Below are positions 1-8,928 of a DNA stretch of 56,335 nucleotides, piece after piece. Below the pieces are notes generated by a model. That model saw only the letters and a list, made by a program, of their open reading frames with translations. It did no database searches and was not told the origin of the DNA. The position numbers were made by a program, and so were the translations under genes. Source of the DNA: Lachnoclostridium sp. An131 (GTDB taxonomy: Bacteria; Bacillota; Clostridia; Lachnospirales; Lachnospiraceae); NCBI RefSeq assembly GCF_002160825.1, contig NZ_NFLI01000021.1:1-56335 (forward strand). The letters run 5' to 3'. Positions within the stretch are counted from its first letter, which is position 1; each line of letters starts with the position of its first letter.

Positions 1-381
1 ACATAATGGTGATTATGTTGTACCAGGTGCGTTTCCCGAAATTTGACTATACATAGTTTACCATTTCCTTTCTAAGAAATCAACAGCTATAACGAAGGTT
101 ATTCGGTGTTTTTTAACGTATTTTTGAGAAAAAGGGCAGGAAAATTCGGAGAATCAGAAAAATGTAAAAAAATGTATAAAAAAACAACCGGTCAAAGACC
201 TGCCCGGCCCTATCCACATACAGTACAGACTGTATGCGTCTTTTTGTTTTGGCTTCCTGTATCTGGAAGCTATTTATCCCGATAAAACCATGCAGCAGCT
301 TTTGCAGGCAGCATATTTCCCTCATGTCATATTGTTCTTACGACTCTGCGTTTAAAACGTACAACATAATCACCATTATGT
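1..381. repeat. Perfect 23-bp inverted repeat bracketing a putative invertible segment
   Basis: Bases 1-23 are the exact reverse complement of bases 359-381, leaving about 335 bp between them; the left copy may extend beyond the window edge. Each copy contains a smaller dyad, ACATAAT-GGTG-ATTATGT: 7-bp arms around an asymmetric 4-bp centre, which is the architecture of a site-specific recombinase site. The segment holds no convincing gene and ends 53 bp before the start codon of a large surface protein. Inverted repeats of this size around a promoter are known as invertons (phase-variable promoters) in gut bacteria. No recombinase gene lies nearby in the window. A MITE is the main alternative reading. 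Confidence 0.6.
55..83 (-). promoter_or_regulatory. Candidate promoter inside the invertible segment, facing left
   Basis: On the minus strand TTGATT (78-83) is followed after 17 bp by TAAACT (55-60), the best sigma-A-like pair found within the segment. It reads leftward out through the repeat at 1-23, away from the surface-protein gene. If the segment inverted, this promoter would face the gene at 435. No comparable rightward promoter was found between 24 and 434. The -10 box matches the consensus at only 4 of 6 positions. Confidence 0.35.
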
Positions 382-434
382 AGTACTTTCGTGCCTCATT
401 TTCGGAACCTGACAAAGCACAAAGAAGGAGAGTT

Positions 435-3400
435 GTGAAAATGAAAAAGAAAGCAAGCAGGGCGTGGAAACGTCCGCTGGCCGGTCTGCTGACACTGGCA
501 ATGGTGGTGTGCCTGTTGTCGTCTGCGCCGCTGAGTGCGAGTGCGAGTGAGATAGTGGAAGAGCCGGAAGTGGAGGTAGCCACAGATGTGCCGAATCCTG
601 AAGGGGATGCGGAGGGGGCTGAAGAAGCAAATTTAGCACAAGAAGTAAAGCCGGTTGACGAGACTATGATGCCATCCGGGGAAAACACCTCTAAAGTAGA
701 GGAAATTCCAGATGGTATGAACACGACAAACGAGTTGGATGACAGCAAGAAATCAGAAAATGAAAATGTTTCAGACGGTATGAACACACAGGAAGGCAAT
801 CCTGTAACTCCAGAGGGAGAGGGTGGCGCTCAACTGGGAACAGAAAATCCTACATTGGAAAAGCCGGATGAGTCAGAGGAGACGCCAGAAGCTGCGGCAG
901 ATGCAGAAGAAATTACAGAGGAAGAGAAAGCGGAAGCTTTGGATGCTGTGAATGGAATAGACTTTTATACAGAGGGAAGTTCTGACGATATTGAACTTCC
1001 TGAGGATGTTCATTGGGAAAAGTCGAAATCTAAGACAGCTACAGAGCTGGATGAGAATTTTGAATCTCAGGTGACACTGTCTTTGCCTGCGTCGGATGAG
1101 CAGTTAGTTTCAGATGTCGTATTTGTGCTTGACAAATCTACCAGCACAGATTTAAGAGAGCAGGCACAAGAATTACTCAAACAATTGAATGCTCAGGTTG
1201 AAAAGACACAGGCAAAGGTAAAAGTTGGAGTTGTGGTTTTTAACAAAGAAGCCAATAGAGTTCTGGAATTAACAGAATTAGATAAAGAAAATTTAGATAC
1301 TATATTAACGGCTATAAATTATACACAGAGTGACGGAACAAATACACATGCAGGTTTGCTGGCTGGTAAAGCTATGCTGGACTCTGACAGTAGTGTTAAA
1401 GCCAATCGTAAATATCTTATATTTATAAGTGATGGAATTACATACATGTATGGAGAACATGCTACAGCCGTTGCAATGGAAAATGGCGAGCCTGTAACAA
1501 GTGGTGCAGGAACATTTGGTGGTCCAGAGAATTGGAATTCCAAATATGGAAGTGGCACATATATTCCTGAAGATTGGAGAAGCTGGTTGAGTTCAATCAA
1601 ACAACAGATAGAAGCAGATGGGGGAAAATACGAATATTCTTATGGTGAAGAATATTCAGAATATATACCTTGGTCTGAACGTACAGAACATGCTACGTCT
1701 GTGGATAAAGCTTTATATCTGACATATGAGGCATACATGGGAGCTGTCCACGCCGGGTATCATTGTTATGCCATGACTGCAGAAACTCCGTCAGCAGCAA
1801 GCAATCCCTGGGGACCGTCTTTCATAAAGGCTCTTGGAGGTGGACAGGATATCGACTTTACTGATATTCAAAATGAGATCTACTATCTGCTTGGCACCGG
1901 AAGCTTTGTTGCGGACTATATGGGCTATGTAGAGAATGACTACAATTTCGATTTTGTCAATGAGGCTTCGGCCCTTTCTATGACAGTTGGTGAAACGACC
2001 TACGAAGCGGTTCCGCTCGGAGAGAATCAATATGGTTTTGCGCCGAACGGCAGCGAAAACGGATATGATTATATTTTGGAATATGAGGAAAATGATAGAC
2101 TGGCGAATGAACATTTTGTATGGACTATGAACGTGCCGGTTTCTGAGTTTGAGCCTGTTTCATTGACTTATTCTGTATGGCTGGTAAATCCGAAGGCTGC
2201 ACCCGGTACTTACGGCCAGTATGATGAGGACGGCAGTGAAGGATATCCAGGCCTTTATACGAATAGCAAAGCGATATTGGGAGCGATTGACAGTAATGGA
2301 GACTTGGTATCTTCACAGGAGGAATTTGCGAAGCCGACAGTTTCCTATACAGTAGAAGAGCCGACAGAGCCGGTGGATCCCGATCCGGGAGAACCGGAGG
2401 ATTCTGTAAAGATAGATAAGACGGCGACAGAGCTGGATGCACAGGATCAGACAAAGGTAACGCTGTCGGTAGGAGCTGATCAGGAAACAATAGAGTCTAA
2501 CGTAGTGTTTGTACTGGACAAGTCTACCAGTACCAACGTCCGCGCGGAAGCAGGAAAAATGCTGGAAGCGCTGCTGGCACAGGCGGAGAAAGGCAATGTG
2601 ATTAATGTCGCTGTTGTAGCTTTTGAAAAGTCTGCCACAGTTGTTCAAGAGTGGACAGTGCTGAACAGTGAGAATATAACAGTTATTAAAGATGCAATTA
2701 ATAATAAAAAGAACGAGTCTGGAACGAATATTTATCTGGGCCTGACAGTAGGGAAAGAGCTTCTTGACGCTAAAAAGGGCGGAGATAATCATCTGGTACT
2801 GGTAACCGACGGAATCACCTACCTGTGGGGCGGAGAGAATGACAGCGACGCATACAGCATTTATACAGAGCAGATTGATAATGGATGCGAAGCAATTCAG
2901 GCTGGAAATGATATGATGCCGTTCCATCACGGTGATTTGGAGAACTATTATGCGGAGTTTGATAATATTGCTCAGTGGTATGCGGATCACGGTGGACAAA
3001 TAGCGGAGGATATAGAAACATACCAGCATGTGTACCAGGAAGGCCAGTATAATGCAGATGAAAAATACCAGCAGGAAAATTCGACGTATGTAAATGCAGG
3101 CTTTTATCAGGAAAATAATGATTATATTCCCGGCGAAATTGCAGACGAGCATTTTGGAGCGAATGACGCTGCCGTATATAAGGCAGTAACTGTGTGGAAA
3201 GAGATTCTGGAAGCGGGTTATCATGCCTATGCTTATGCAGATACGACGTCTGCCAATGCAGGCAATGCAGCGTCCTTCCCATGGGGCTCTAAATTTATCG
3301 GAAGCCTGGATACTCTGGGAGGAAGCTCGAAAGTCATTTCTGATAATGAAATTGAGGGTATGTTCAATGATGTAAAGAACACCATCCTCTACGAAATCAT

Positions 3401-4031
3401 GTCCGGCACCGTCACCGACGTCATTGGCAATAACTTTGACCTGGCTAGCGTAGGCAACTTCGAGCTGACAGCAGGCGGAGAAATATTAGCTCCTACTATT
3501 TTCGGTAACACAGTGTACTTTGGCACACAGACCGGAAATGAGTATTCGTATTCCGTGACCTATTATCCGAACGGCACAAACGGGGATTCTCGTGAACAGT
3601 TTGTCTGGGATATCAATGTGCCGGTTGAAAGTGCGAAACCTCTTGAGCTCACCTATACCCTGAAACTGGTGAACAAGGAGACTGCAGAGGGAAGCTATAC
3701 CGTACCGACCAATGAGGATGCAACGCTTACCTATGAATCCACAGACGGAGGAAATGGCAGCGAGAAGTTCCCGAAGCCTGAAGTTACCTACACAGTAACC
3801 GCTGGCGGAACAGAGACACCTACCACTCCGTCCGATCCGGGCTCTGGTTCAGGCGGCAGTTCAGACAGCGGTTCTGGAAGCAGTTCCGGAAGCTCCAGCT
3901 CACCGACCCAGACCACGTCTGCGCAGACAGGAGATGAGACCAATATTCTGCTTCCGGTGGTGACGCTGATTATTGCGGCAGCAGTGCTGGGAACAGCTGG
4001 AACGGTATATTACAAAAAGAAAAGAGGCTAA
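435..4031 (+). CDS. Twin-vWA cell-wall-anchored surface protein
   Basis: A 1,198-residue secreted surface protein. Residues 1-38 form a signal peptide (basic N-terminus, hydrophobic core, ending near SASA). An acidic, low-complexity stretch of roughly 170 residues follows. There are two von Willebrand factor A modules, each with a MIDAS-type DKSTS motif (Asp233/Ser235/Ser237 and Asp695/Ser697/Ser699) and a later SDGIT or TDGIT strand. Each module is followed by an Ig-like region. A Ser/Gly-rich linker leads to SAQTG (1162-1166), a hydrophobic helix and the tail KKKRG, a sortase-type sorting signal with a variant of LPXTG. The GTG at 435 sits 5 bases after AAGGAG; the ATG at 441 is the alternative start. 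The role is inferred as adhesion or a pilus-tip-like function with metal-dependent ligand binding; the ligand is unknown. Expression may be phase variable given the upstream inverted repeats. Confidence 0.8.
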   Translation: MKMKKKASRAWKRPLAGLLTLAMVVCLLSSAPLSASASEIVEEPEVEVATDVPNPEGDAEGAEEANLAQEVKPVDETMMPSGENTSKVEEIPDGMNTTNELDDSKKSENENVSDGMNTQEGNPVTPEGEGGAQLGTENPTLEKPDESEETPEAAADAEEITEEEKAEALDAVNGIDFYTEGSSDDIELPEDVHWEKSKSKTATELDENFESQVTLSLPASDEQLVSDVVFVLDKSTSTDLREQAQELLKQLNAQVEKTQAKVKVGVVVFNKEANRVLELTELDKENLDTILTAINYTQSDGTNTHAGLLAGKAMLDSDSSVKANRKYLIFISDGITYMYGEHATAVAMENGEPVTSGAGTFGGPENWNSKYGSGTYIPEDWRSWLSSIKQQIEADGGKYEYSYGEEYSEYIPWSERTEHATSVDKALYLTYEAYMGAVHAGYHCYAMTAETPSAASNPWGPSFIKALGGGQDIDFTDIQNEIYYLLGTGSFVADYMGYVENDYNFDFVNEASALSMTVGETTYEAVPLGENQYGFAPNGSENGYDYILEYEENDRLANEHFVWTMNVPVSEFEPVSLTYSVWLVNPKAAPGTYGQYDEDGSEGYPGLYTNSKAILGAIDSNGDLVSSQEEFAKPTVSYTVEEPTEPVDPDPGEPEDSVKIDKTATELDAQDQTKVTLSVGADQETIESNVVFVLDKSTSTNVRAEAGKMLEALLAQAEKGNVINVAVVAFEKSATVVQEWTVLNSENITVIKDAINNKKNESGTNIYLGLTVGKELLDAKKGGDNHLVLVTDGITYLWGGENDSDAYSIYTEQIDNGCEAIQAGNDMMPFHHGDLENYYAEFDNIAQWYADHGGQIAEDIETYQHVYQEGQYNADEKYQQENSTYVNAGFYQENNDYIPGEIADEHFGANDAAVYKAVTVWKEILEAGYHAYAYADTTSANAGNAASFPWGSKFIGSLDTLGGSSKVISDNEIEGMFNDVKNTILYEIMSGTVTDVIGNNFDLASVGNFELTAGGEILAPTIFGNTVYFGTQTGNEYSYSVTYYPNGTNGDSREQFVWDINVPVESAKPLELTYTLKLVNKETAEGSYTVPTNEDATLTYESTDGGNGSEKFPKPEVTYTVTAGGTETPTTPSDPGSGSGGSSDSGSGSSSGSSSSPTQTTSAQTGDETNILLPVVTLIIAAAVLGTAGTVYYKKKRG

Positions 4032-4090
4032 AAGGAAAATATCTGACTAAGCAATCAGATATTAACCGGACAGCAGACTGAAAGCCGGGA

Positions 4091-4124
4091 CTGCCGCAGG
4101 GACGGGAAATTCTCCCTGCGGCAG
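4091..4124 (+). terminator. Intrinsic terminator after the surface-protein gene
   Basis: A 12-bp perfect stem, CTGCCGCAGGGA paired with TCCCTGCGGCAG, encloses a 10-base loop and is followed by TTCTTCATTCTTT. A second, weaker dyad with ATATCTGA arms lies just upstream at 4038-4061. Confidence 0.75.
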
Positions 4125-4193
4125 TTCTTCATTCTTTATGCATTGGAAAACAGCTTGGTTTACGCAGAAGAGAAGACAGGAAGGAGCTGAAGC

Positions 4194-4535
4194 ATGCAGC
4201 AGAGAAAACCTATATATAATAAAACTGCAGCCGGAGCCCGTATCCGAAGCTGTCGGGAAAGACTGGGTCTTTCCCGGCAGAGGATGGCAGAGCAGATTGG
4301 GAAGGCAGAGAAATATTACGCGGATATAGAGCGCGGATACTGTGGAATGTCTCTGGAAACAATGATTGAGATTGCAGGATGCTTAGGAATCACGCTGGAT
4401 TATATGATTTTCGGAGAGAGTGACAGACCGGAGTTATCTGAAGATTCGAAAATTCTTCTCTTTTATCTCGGAAACTGCGATGAAAAGAAGCGCAAGAAAG
4501 CAGTGGAGCTTCTGAAAGTCTATCTGTCAGAATAG
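4194..4535 (+). CDS. XRE-family helix-turn-helix regulator
   Basis: A 113-residue cytoplasmic DNA-binding protein. Residues 13-70 form a Cro/CI-type helix-turn-helix domain, with the pattern RIRSCRERLGLSRQRMAEQI, then a recognition region around KYYADIERG, and ITLDYMIFGE closing the domain. The last 35 residues are charged and probably helical. The ATG at 4194 is preceded by GGAGCTGAAGC. It stands alone between two terminators, convergent with the van cluster. The target is unknown; nothing in the sequence ties it to either neighbour. Confidence 0.75.
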   Translation: MQQRKPIYNKTAAGARIRSCRERLGLSRQRMAEQIGKAEKYYADIERGYCGMSLETMIEIAGCLGITLDYMIFGESDRPELSEDSKILLFYLGNCDEKKRKKAVELLKVYLSE

Positions 4536-4602
4536 GATGAAATGTCAGATTATATGGCATTGTATACTGAAAGTACGGCAGGCGGACACAGAAATATTTT
4601 AT

Positions 4603-4650
4603 AAAGAGAGCCGGAAGGAACAGATAAGAAAAGTTCCACCGGCTCTTTTT
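4603..4650. terminator. Terminator between the XRE gene and the van cluster
   Basis: Outer arms AAAGAGAGCCGG and CCGGCTCTTTTT enclose a second small hairpin (GGAAC/GTTCC). The T run follows on the plus strand. It ends the XRE transcript and could partly end the convergent van operon, because AAAGAG gives a short T-rich exit on the other strand too. Confidence 0.75.
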
Positions 4651-4712
4651 GAGGGCGAATCATAGTGGGGGCCGTAGTTTTCAAGACATCGCTTTGACTT
4701 GGTACACCAATG

Positions 4713-5864
4713 CTACTCTTCCCGGATATGCAGGCGGCAGAGCAGTTCGTTTGTGATCGTGCCTGCCTTTTCAGCCATCTCCTCCGCGCGCAGCGTCTGA
4801 TGTCCGTCAGAACCCAGGAAGGTGACGCAGTCGCCGGGGCGGGCCTCAGGAATATTCGTTACATCTATGATGAGCTGGTCCATGCAGATATTTCCTATGA
4901 CCCGGGTTCTGCGGCCGCGGACGAGTGCGGGAAGCTCTGTGCCGGAGAGGCAGCGCGGCAGGCCGTCGGCGTAGCCGATGGTGACGGCAGCGATGCGCAT
5001 GGGGGCTTCAGCGCGGAAATGGCGTCCGTAGCTTACGGTTTCTCCCGGCTTCAGTTCCCGGACAGAGGCAATCCTTGCGTGAAGGGATAGCACAGGACGC
5101 AGAGGCACCCGTTCCAGAAGAGGAGCGTCAGGAGTGCTCAAAACACCGTACATTGCGATACCGAAGCGTGCATAGTCCATAGGGAGATCCGGATAGCACA
5201 GGACGCCATAGCTGCTCTGCAGGTGTAGCTTCCCCGGATCACAGCCCTTTTCCCGCAGCAGCTCTGCCGTTCTCAGGAAGGATGAGATCTGCATGCGTGT
5301 GAAGAGAATATCATCAATGTCCTGGCTGTCGGCTGCGCAGAGATGGGAATACATGCCGAGAATACGGAGCCGGGGAAGCGCAAACAGAGAAGCCAGCGCT
5401 TCAATATGCTCGGCCCGCTCGCCGAGCCGGTGCATGCCGGTATCGATTTTCAGATGTACCTTTACCGGATAGGGAGCGGCGGCATTCAGGGCTCTTGCGT
5501 GGGCGCAGTCCACGGCGGTCTGAATCAGATCGTTGGCAGTAAGCAGATAGGCGTCCTGGGGAGGCGTATAGCCCATGATAAGAATTTCGCCCTGGATGCC
5601 GGCTTTGCGGAGCTTAACACCCTCCTGAAGCGTGGCCACGGCAAAAGCGCGTATTCCGATGCGGTTCAGGTAGGAAGAGACCGGTATGGCGCCGTGTCCG
5701 TAAGCGTCAGCCTTCACGACAGCCATAAATGTGCAGCCTTTCGGAAGAAGCTCCGTGAGCCTTTCCACATTCCATTTCAGATTTTCATAGTTCAGTTCCT
5801 TCCAGGCGCGCCGCTCCGGCATCAGCCGGAAAATCATCGCGTCAGGATTGATCTTTGTGATCAC
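4713..5864 (-). CDS. vanT: VanT racemase domain as a separate protein (serine racemase)
   Basis: A 383-residue PLP-dependent racemase that supplies D-serine for a VanG ligase. The PLP lysine is Lys51 in AVVKADAYGHG, and the second catalytic residue is the Tyr of VSYGRHF. Near the C-terminus the alanine racemase signature GTINYE reads GTITNE, placing Asn372 where alanine racemases have Tyr354; an Asn at this position is the known mark of VanT serine preference. In described VanC/E/G clusters this domain is the C-terminal half of one membrane protein. Here it is a separate ORF, starting with GTG that overlaps the preceding stop as GTGA, with its own strong site AAGGAGGGG. The acyltransferase-like membrane half is the gene immediately upstream. 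An ordinary alanine racemase is the alternative. Confidence 0.85.
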   Translation of the reverse strand: MITKINPDAMIFRLMPERRAWKELNYENLKWNVERLTELLPKGCTFMAVVKADAYGHGAIPVSSYLNRIGIRAFAVATLQEGVKLRKAGIQGEILIMGYTPPQDAYLLTANDLIQTAVDCAHARALNAAAPYPVKVHLKIDTGMHRLGERAEHIEALASLFALPRLRILGMYSHLCAADSQDIDDILFTRMQISSFLRTAELLREKGCDPGKLHLQSSYGVLCYPDLPMDYARFGIAMYGVLSTPDAPLLERVPLRPVLSLHARIASVRELKPGETVSYGRHFRAEAPMRIAAVTIGYADGLPRCLSGTELPALVRGRRTRVIGNICMDQLIIDVTNIPEARPGDCVTFLGSDGHQTLRAEEMAEKAGTITNELLCRLHIREE

Positions 5865-7021
5865 ACTATCCCCTCCTTGTCATTGTCTGTATCCTGTGAC
5901 CGTCTGTTCCGCTGTCGTTTTGTGCGGCTGCCTTTTCGGGAAAGCTGCGTTTTCAGCCGTGGAAGAAAACGCGCCCTGGCAAAAGCCCAAAGCATGGCAA
6001 GGAGCCAGGAGCCTGCAAAGGAAGCGGCAGCTACAGCGAGAAAATGTACCACGCTGTTATCGGTGAAAATGGAAAGGCCGGTGATTCCGGCGAAGCCTCT
6101 GACCAGAATCAGAAACAGCGGGTGCAGCAGATATACGAGAAGAGGCAGATCCTTTGGAAGCCGCTTCAAGGGATCCGGCCCCTTTCCCTCCAGCAGAATA
6201 CAAAATAGAAAATACATCAGCGGAACAAGGGCCAGATACATGCTGTCGTGCCGCTGTACCTCCAGGATCCGAAGCGTAATGCCCTCAGCCAAAAGCAGGG
6301 CGGAGCAGACGCCGAAGCCTGCAAGGGTAAAGGAAAAGGAAGGACGGCGCGTCGGTTTATCCGAAGAGCTTGTGTACTGTCTGGAGACTGCATATCCAAG
6401 GGCCAGAAATACCGGAGCATAGAAAAGCCCGTTCCGTGTATAGCTGGAGACATGGAAAATTCCGTTATAAATCGTTTGAAGCGCCGAACCCTCTCTGAGA
6501 AATCCGTAGTAGCTGTCCCCGGGAAGGCCTGCCAGGTATAAAAGGGCTGTCATGAGAAGGACGGCGTTGGCCGGCAGATACATAAGCCCTGCCCATACAA
6601 GGCAGAAGCCCAGCAGCAGGGCCGGCAGATACCAGAGATGGTAAAAGGTTCCGTCAGTCAGGATCATCTTCACAATGCCGCCCGCGCCCACGCCTTCGAA
6701 ATGTCCCGCGTAGATATTTATGGGGAGATAGAGGAGCATCGAGACGAGGTAAATAAGGGCAATGCGTTTCAGATAGCGGAGTCCCCGGCGCGTGTCCCGA
6801 AGAGCCTTTGGCAGTACGAAAAAGCCGGTTACCATAAAGAAAAAGGGCACGGCGGTGCGGGCCAGGATCCGGGTCAGCACGAAGTCTGCTTCCGGGCTTA
6901 CAGAAGTCAGCGGGGAAGTGTGAATCATGATGACAAAGAGGGCGGCCAGGAGCTTGTATCCGTTGATACCAGGATAGATATGCTTTTCTGTCTGTTTTTT
7001 TGCGGTCAAGGCTTTCGTCAT
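5861..7021 (-). CDS. VanT membrane half: acyltransferase-3 family protein
   Basis: A 386-residue integral membrane protein of the acyltransferase-3 (OafA/YrhL-like) family with about ten hydrophobic segments. It begins near GINGYKLLAALFVIMIHTSP, where the conserved His of the family lies in the first membrane segment, and ends with a very basic cytoplasmic tail (RKGSRTKRQRNRRSQ). This fold forms the N-terminal half of VanT, thought to carry L-serine to the racemase half. Here it stops just before the racemase, which starts in the overlapping GTGA. VanXY lies 2 bases upstream and the ribosome site GGAGG overlaps the VanXY stop, so translation is probably coupled throughout. It could retain a separate acyl-transfer role, but the operon position argues for a serine supply function. 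Confidence 0.8.
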   Translation of the reverse strand: MTKALTAKKQTEKHIYPGINGYKLLAALFVIMIHTSPLTSVSPEADFVLTRILARTAVPFFFMVTGFFVLPKALRDTRRGLRYLKRIALIYLVSMLLYLPINIYAGHFEGVGAGGIVKMILTDGTFYHLWYLPALLLGFCLVWAGLMYLPANAVLLMTALLYLAGLPGDSYYGFLREGSALQTIYNGIFHVSSYTRNGLFYAPVFLALGYAVSRQYTSSSDKPTRRPSFSFTLAGFGVCSALLLAEGITLRILEVQRHDSMYLALVPLMYFLFCILLEGKGPDPLKRLPKDLPLLVYLLHPLFLILVRGFAGITGLSIFTDNSVVHFLAVAAASFAGSWLLAMLWAFARARFLPRLKTQLSRKGSRTKRQRNRRSQDTDNDKEGIV

Positions 7022-7023
7022 GG

Positions 7024-7776
7024 TTACCTCCAGAGCGTGACGACGCAGCCGCCTGCATTGGTGCCGGACGCCTGGAAGGGCAGGCTGGAAGGAAGCTCCA
7101 GCGTTACGGAACCGTCAGTCTCGCTCAGTTTCTGGTAAAAGATTTCAAAATTTTTGTTTTGGACGCTGATCTCCAGATGAGGGCCTTCTGCAGGAAAAAG
7201 GCTCAGATAGTCAATATATTCTTCCAGGCAGTAGCCTCTCAGCATCATGATAGCTGCGTGAGGCAGGCCCACATAGCGGAAATGCCAGGGCTCTGCGGCG
7301 ATGCCGGTGATATCCTCCTTCCCTTCCGGATAACGCTCGACGAACCCATAGGAGATCATTTTTTCACGGAAGCGCCCGCAGATGCCGTCCCGTGGGAAAT
7401 AGGGGCGGATGAAATCCAACGGCTCCTGGTTGAGAGCCAGGTCGATGGCAAGTCCCGTCTGATGCTCGCTGCAGTCGGGCAGCGCCACATATTTCCGGGT
7501 AAATTCCTCTCCGTTTTCAGCCAGGGAGGACGCATAGATCTGTTTCTGCTCGTTTAACGTGCGGTATCCGCTGACAGGGATCAGGGAGGCGCCAAGCCCC
7601 AGAGTCTCAAACAGATTTTCCAGCACCAGGGAGGTTCGGCGCTCCAGGAGAACGCCGGAGCCGAAAAAGGGAGTCAGCCTCTCCGGAGCCACACTCTCAG
7701 GAAGAGGATGACTGGCATTTACCAGCAGCAGACTGCCCCTGTTCAGGGCCTGACGGGTCAGAGTGATCGTCTTCAT
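7024..7776 (-). CDS. vanXY: VanXY-type D,D-peptidase/carboxypeptidase
   Basis: A 250-residue zinc D,D-peptidase of the VanY/VanX superfamily (PF02557). Metal and catalytic residues are visible: His105 and Asp112 in SEHQTGLAID, and Glu162 and His165 in EPWHFRYVG. There is no signal peptide or membrane anchor, so it acts in the cytoplasm, as VanXY enzymes do. It removes D-Ala-D-Ala dipeptide and the terminal D-Ala of normal precursors so that only D-Ala-D-Ser ends remain. Its ATG overlaps the vanG stop as ATGA. Confidence 0.85.
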   Translation of the reverse strand: MKTITLTRQALNRGSLLLVNASHPLPESVAPERLTPFFGSGVLLERRTSLVLENLFETLGLGASLIPVSGYRTLNEQKQIYASSLAENGEEFTRKYVALPDCSEHQTGLAIDLALNQEPLDFIRPYFPRDGICGRFREKMISYGFVERYPEGKEDITGIAAEPWHFRYVGLPHAAIMMLRGYCLEEYIDYLSLFPAEGPHLEISVQNKNFEIFYQKLSETDGSVTLELPSSLPFQASGTNAGGCVVTLWR

Positions 7777-8837
7777 GGCTCCACCGCCAGCCGAATCAGG
7801 GCGTCGACAATCTCCTCAAAGGTCATGCCGATGCTTTTCAGCATATTGGGATAGCGGCTGTGTGTGGTAAAGCCGGGAATGGTGTTTACTTCATTGAAGA
7901 CAATCCGCCTGTCCGGAGTCAGAAACATGTCTACGCGTGCGAAGCCTTTGCAGGACAGAATCCGGTAAATGCGTCCGGCTGTCTCGCGGATCCGCTCGGC
8001 TGTTTCTGTGTCGATACGGGCAGGGCAGTGAATCCGGGAGGTCTTCAGCGTATATTTTTCTGTGTAGTCAAAGAAGCCGGAGGAGAGCTCTATTTCGTCC
8101 ACTTCTCCGATAATCAGGCTGCCATTTCCGAGAACAGCACAGCCTACCTCAAAGCCGGGGATGGCTTCCTCTACCAGCACAGAATCATCGTGCGCAAAGG
8201 CCAGCGTGATAGCTGCGTCCAGCTCGGACGGAGCTTCGATCCGGGTGATGCCAAAGGAAGAGCCGGCCTTGACCGGTTTGACAAACAAAGGATAATGCAG
8301 ATGCTCCGTCATGGAGAACTGCTCTGCCTCTGTAGGCATCCGCCGGAAAAGTACAGATTTCGGGACTTCTATGCCGTCCAGGCTGACCAGCGTATGGGCC
8401 AGGTGCTTGTCCATGCATAGGGCGGAGGCTTCCATGCCGCAGCCTGCTACAGGCAGGCCGGCCAGCTCACACAGGCCCTGTACAGTTCCGTCCTCGCCGT
8501 TCTTGCCGTGCAGTACCGGAAATACTGCATCCAGCCGGATCAGTTCCATTCCGCCGGTCCGCATGATCAGGAGTCCATGATCAGTACGGTTCGGAGAAAG
8601 CATCGCGGGACGGCAGTCGGCGGAGGCCCAGGTATCCTCCGGAATCCGGTCAATATCGCCCTCATAGCAGAGCCAGGTGCCTTCCCGGGTAATACCCACG
8701 AGGTGCGCCTCATATTTTTCCTGATTTAAATGGGAGATAACGGAATAGGCAGACTGCAGGGAGACCTCATACTCTGTGGAGCAGCCGCCAAAAAGAATTG
8801 CAATCACGGTTTTATTTTTGGGTGTGTTCATTTCCAT
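7773..8837 (-). CDS. vanG: D-alanine-D-serine ligase VanG
   Basis: A 354-residue ATP-grasp ligase that makes D-Ala-D-Ser for low-affinity vancomycin precursors. The N-terminus carries ILFGGCSTEYEVSLQSAYSV, the centre VFPVLHGKNGEDGTVQG, the ATP-grasp region YPLFVKPVKAGSSFGITR, the omega-loop stretch FFDYTEKYTLK characteristic of the VanG/C/E group, and the C-terminal metal site FNEVNTIPGFT. An in-frame ATG exists at 8900, but GGAAG eight bases before the ATG at 8837 decides the start. It is the first structural gene of the resistance operon, separated from vanS by a regulatory region. Confidence 0.92.
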   Translation of the reverse strand: MEMNTPKNKTVIAILFGGCSTEYEVSLQSAYSVISHLNQEKYEAHLVGITREGTWLCYEGDIDRIPEDTWASADCRPAMLSPNRTDHGLLIMRTGGMELIRLDAVFPVLHGKNGEDGTVQGLCELAGLPVAGCGMEASALCMDKHLAHTLVSLDGIEVPKSVLFRRMPTEAEQFSMTEHLHYPLFVKPVKAGSSFGITRIEAPSELDAAITLAFAHDDSVLVEEAIPGFEVGCAVLGNGSLIIGEVDEIELSSGFFDYTEKYTLKTSRIHCPARIDTETAERIRETAGRIYRILSCKGFARVDMFLTPDRRIVFNEVNTIPGFTTHSRYPNMLKSIGMTFEEIVDALIRLAVEP

Positions 8838-8928
8838 AATAAAGACTTCCTTTCTCTGAATGCCGCCAAAGGACAGCTTTGTAATATCCCGGACTGTCAT
8901 GCTATAAGTGCAGCAATGCTATAAATAC

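Noticed and set aside
113-325. 70-residue minus-strand ORF inside the 5' inverted repeats
   Set aside because: No ribosome site, biased toward Phe/Ile from AT-rich sequence, and no recognisable family; more likely chance.
2313-3224. 303-residue minus-strand ORF under the surface-protein gene
   Set aside because: It mirrors the codon pattern of the strong plus-strand gene, has Cys/Ile-rich low-information sequence and no ribosome site.
4713-5864. Plain alanine racemase (housekeeping alr)
   Set aside because: Operon position after vanXY and the Asn at the Tyr354 position favour serine racemase, although alanine activity cannot be excluded.
5343-6422. 359-residue plus-strand ORF over the split vanT genes
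   Set aside because: Both minus-strand genes are clear family members; the plus-strand translation is basic and repetitive with no domain.
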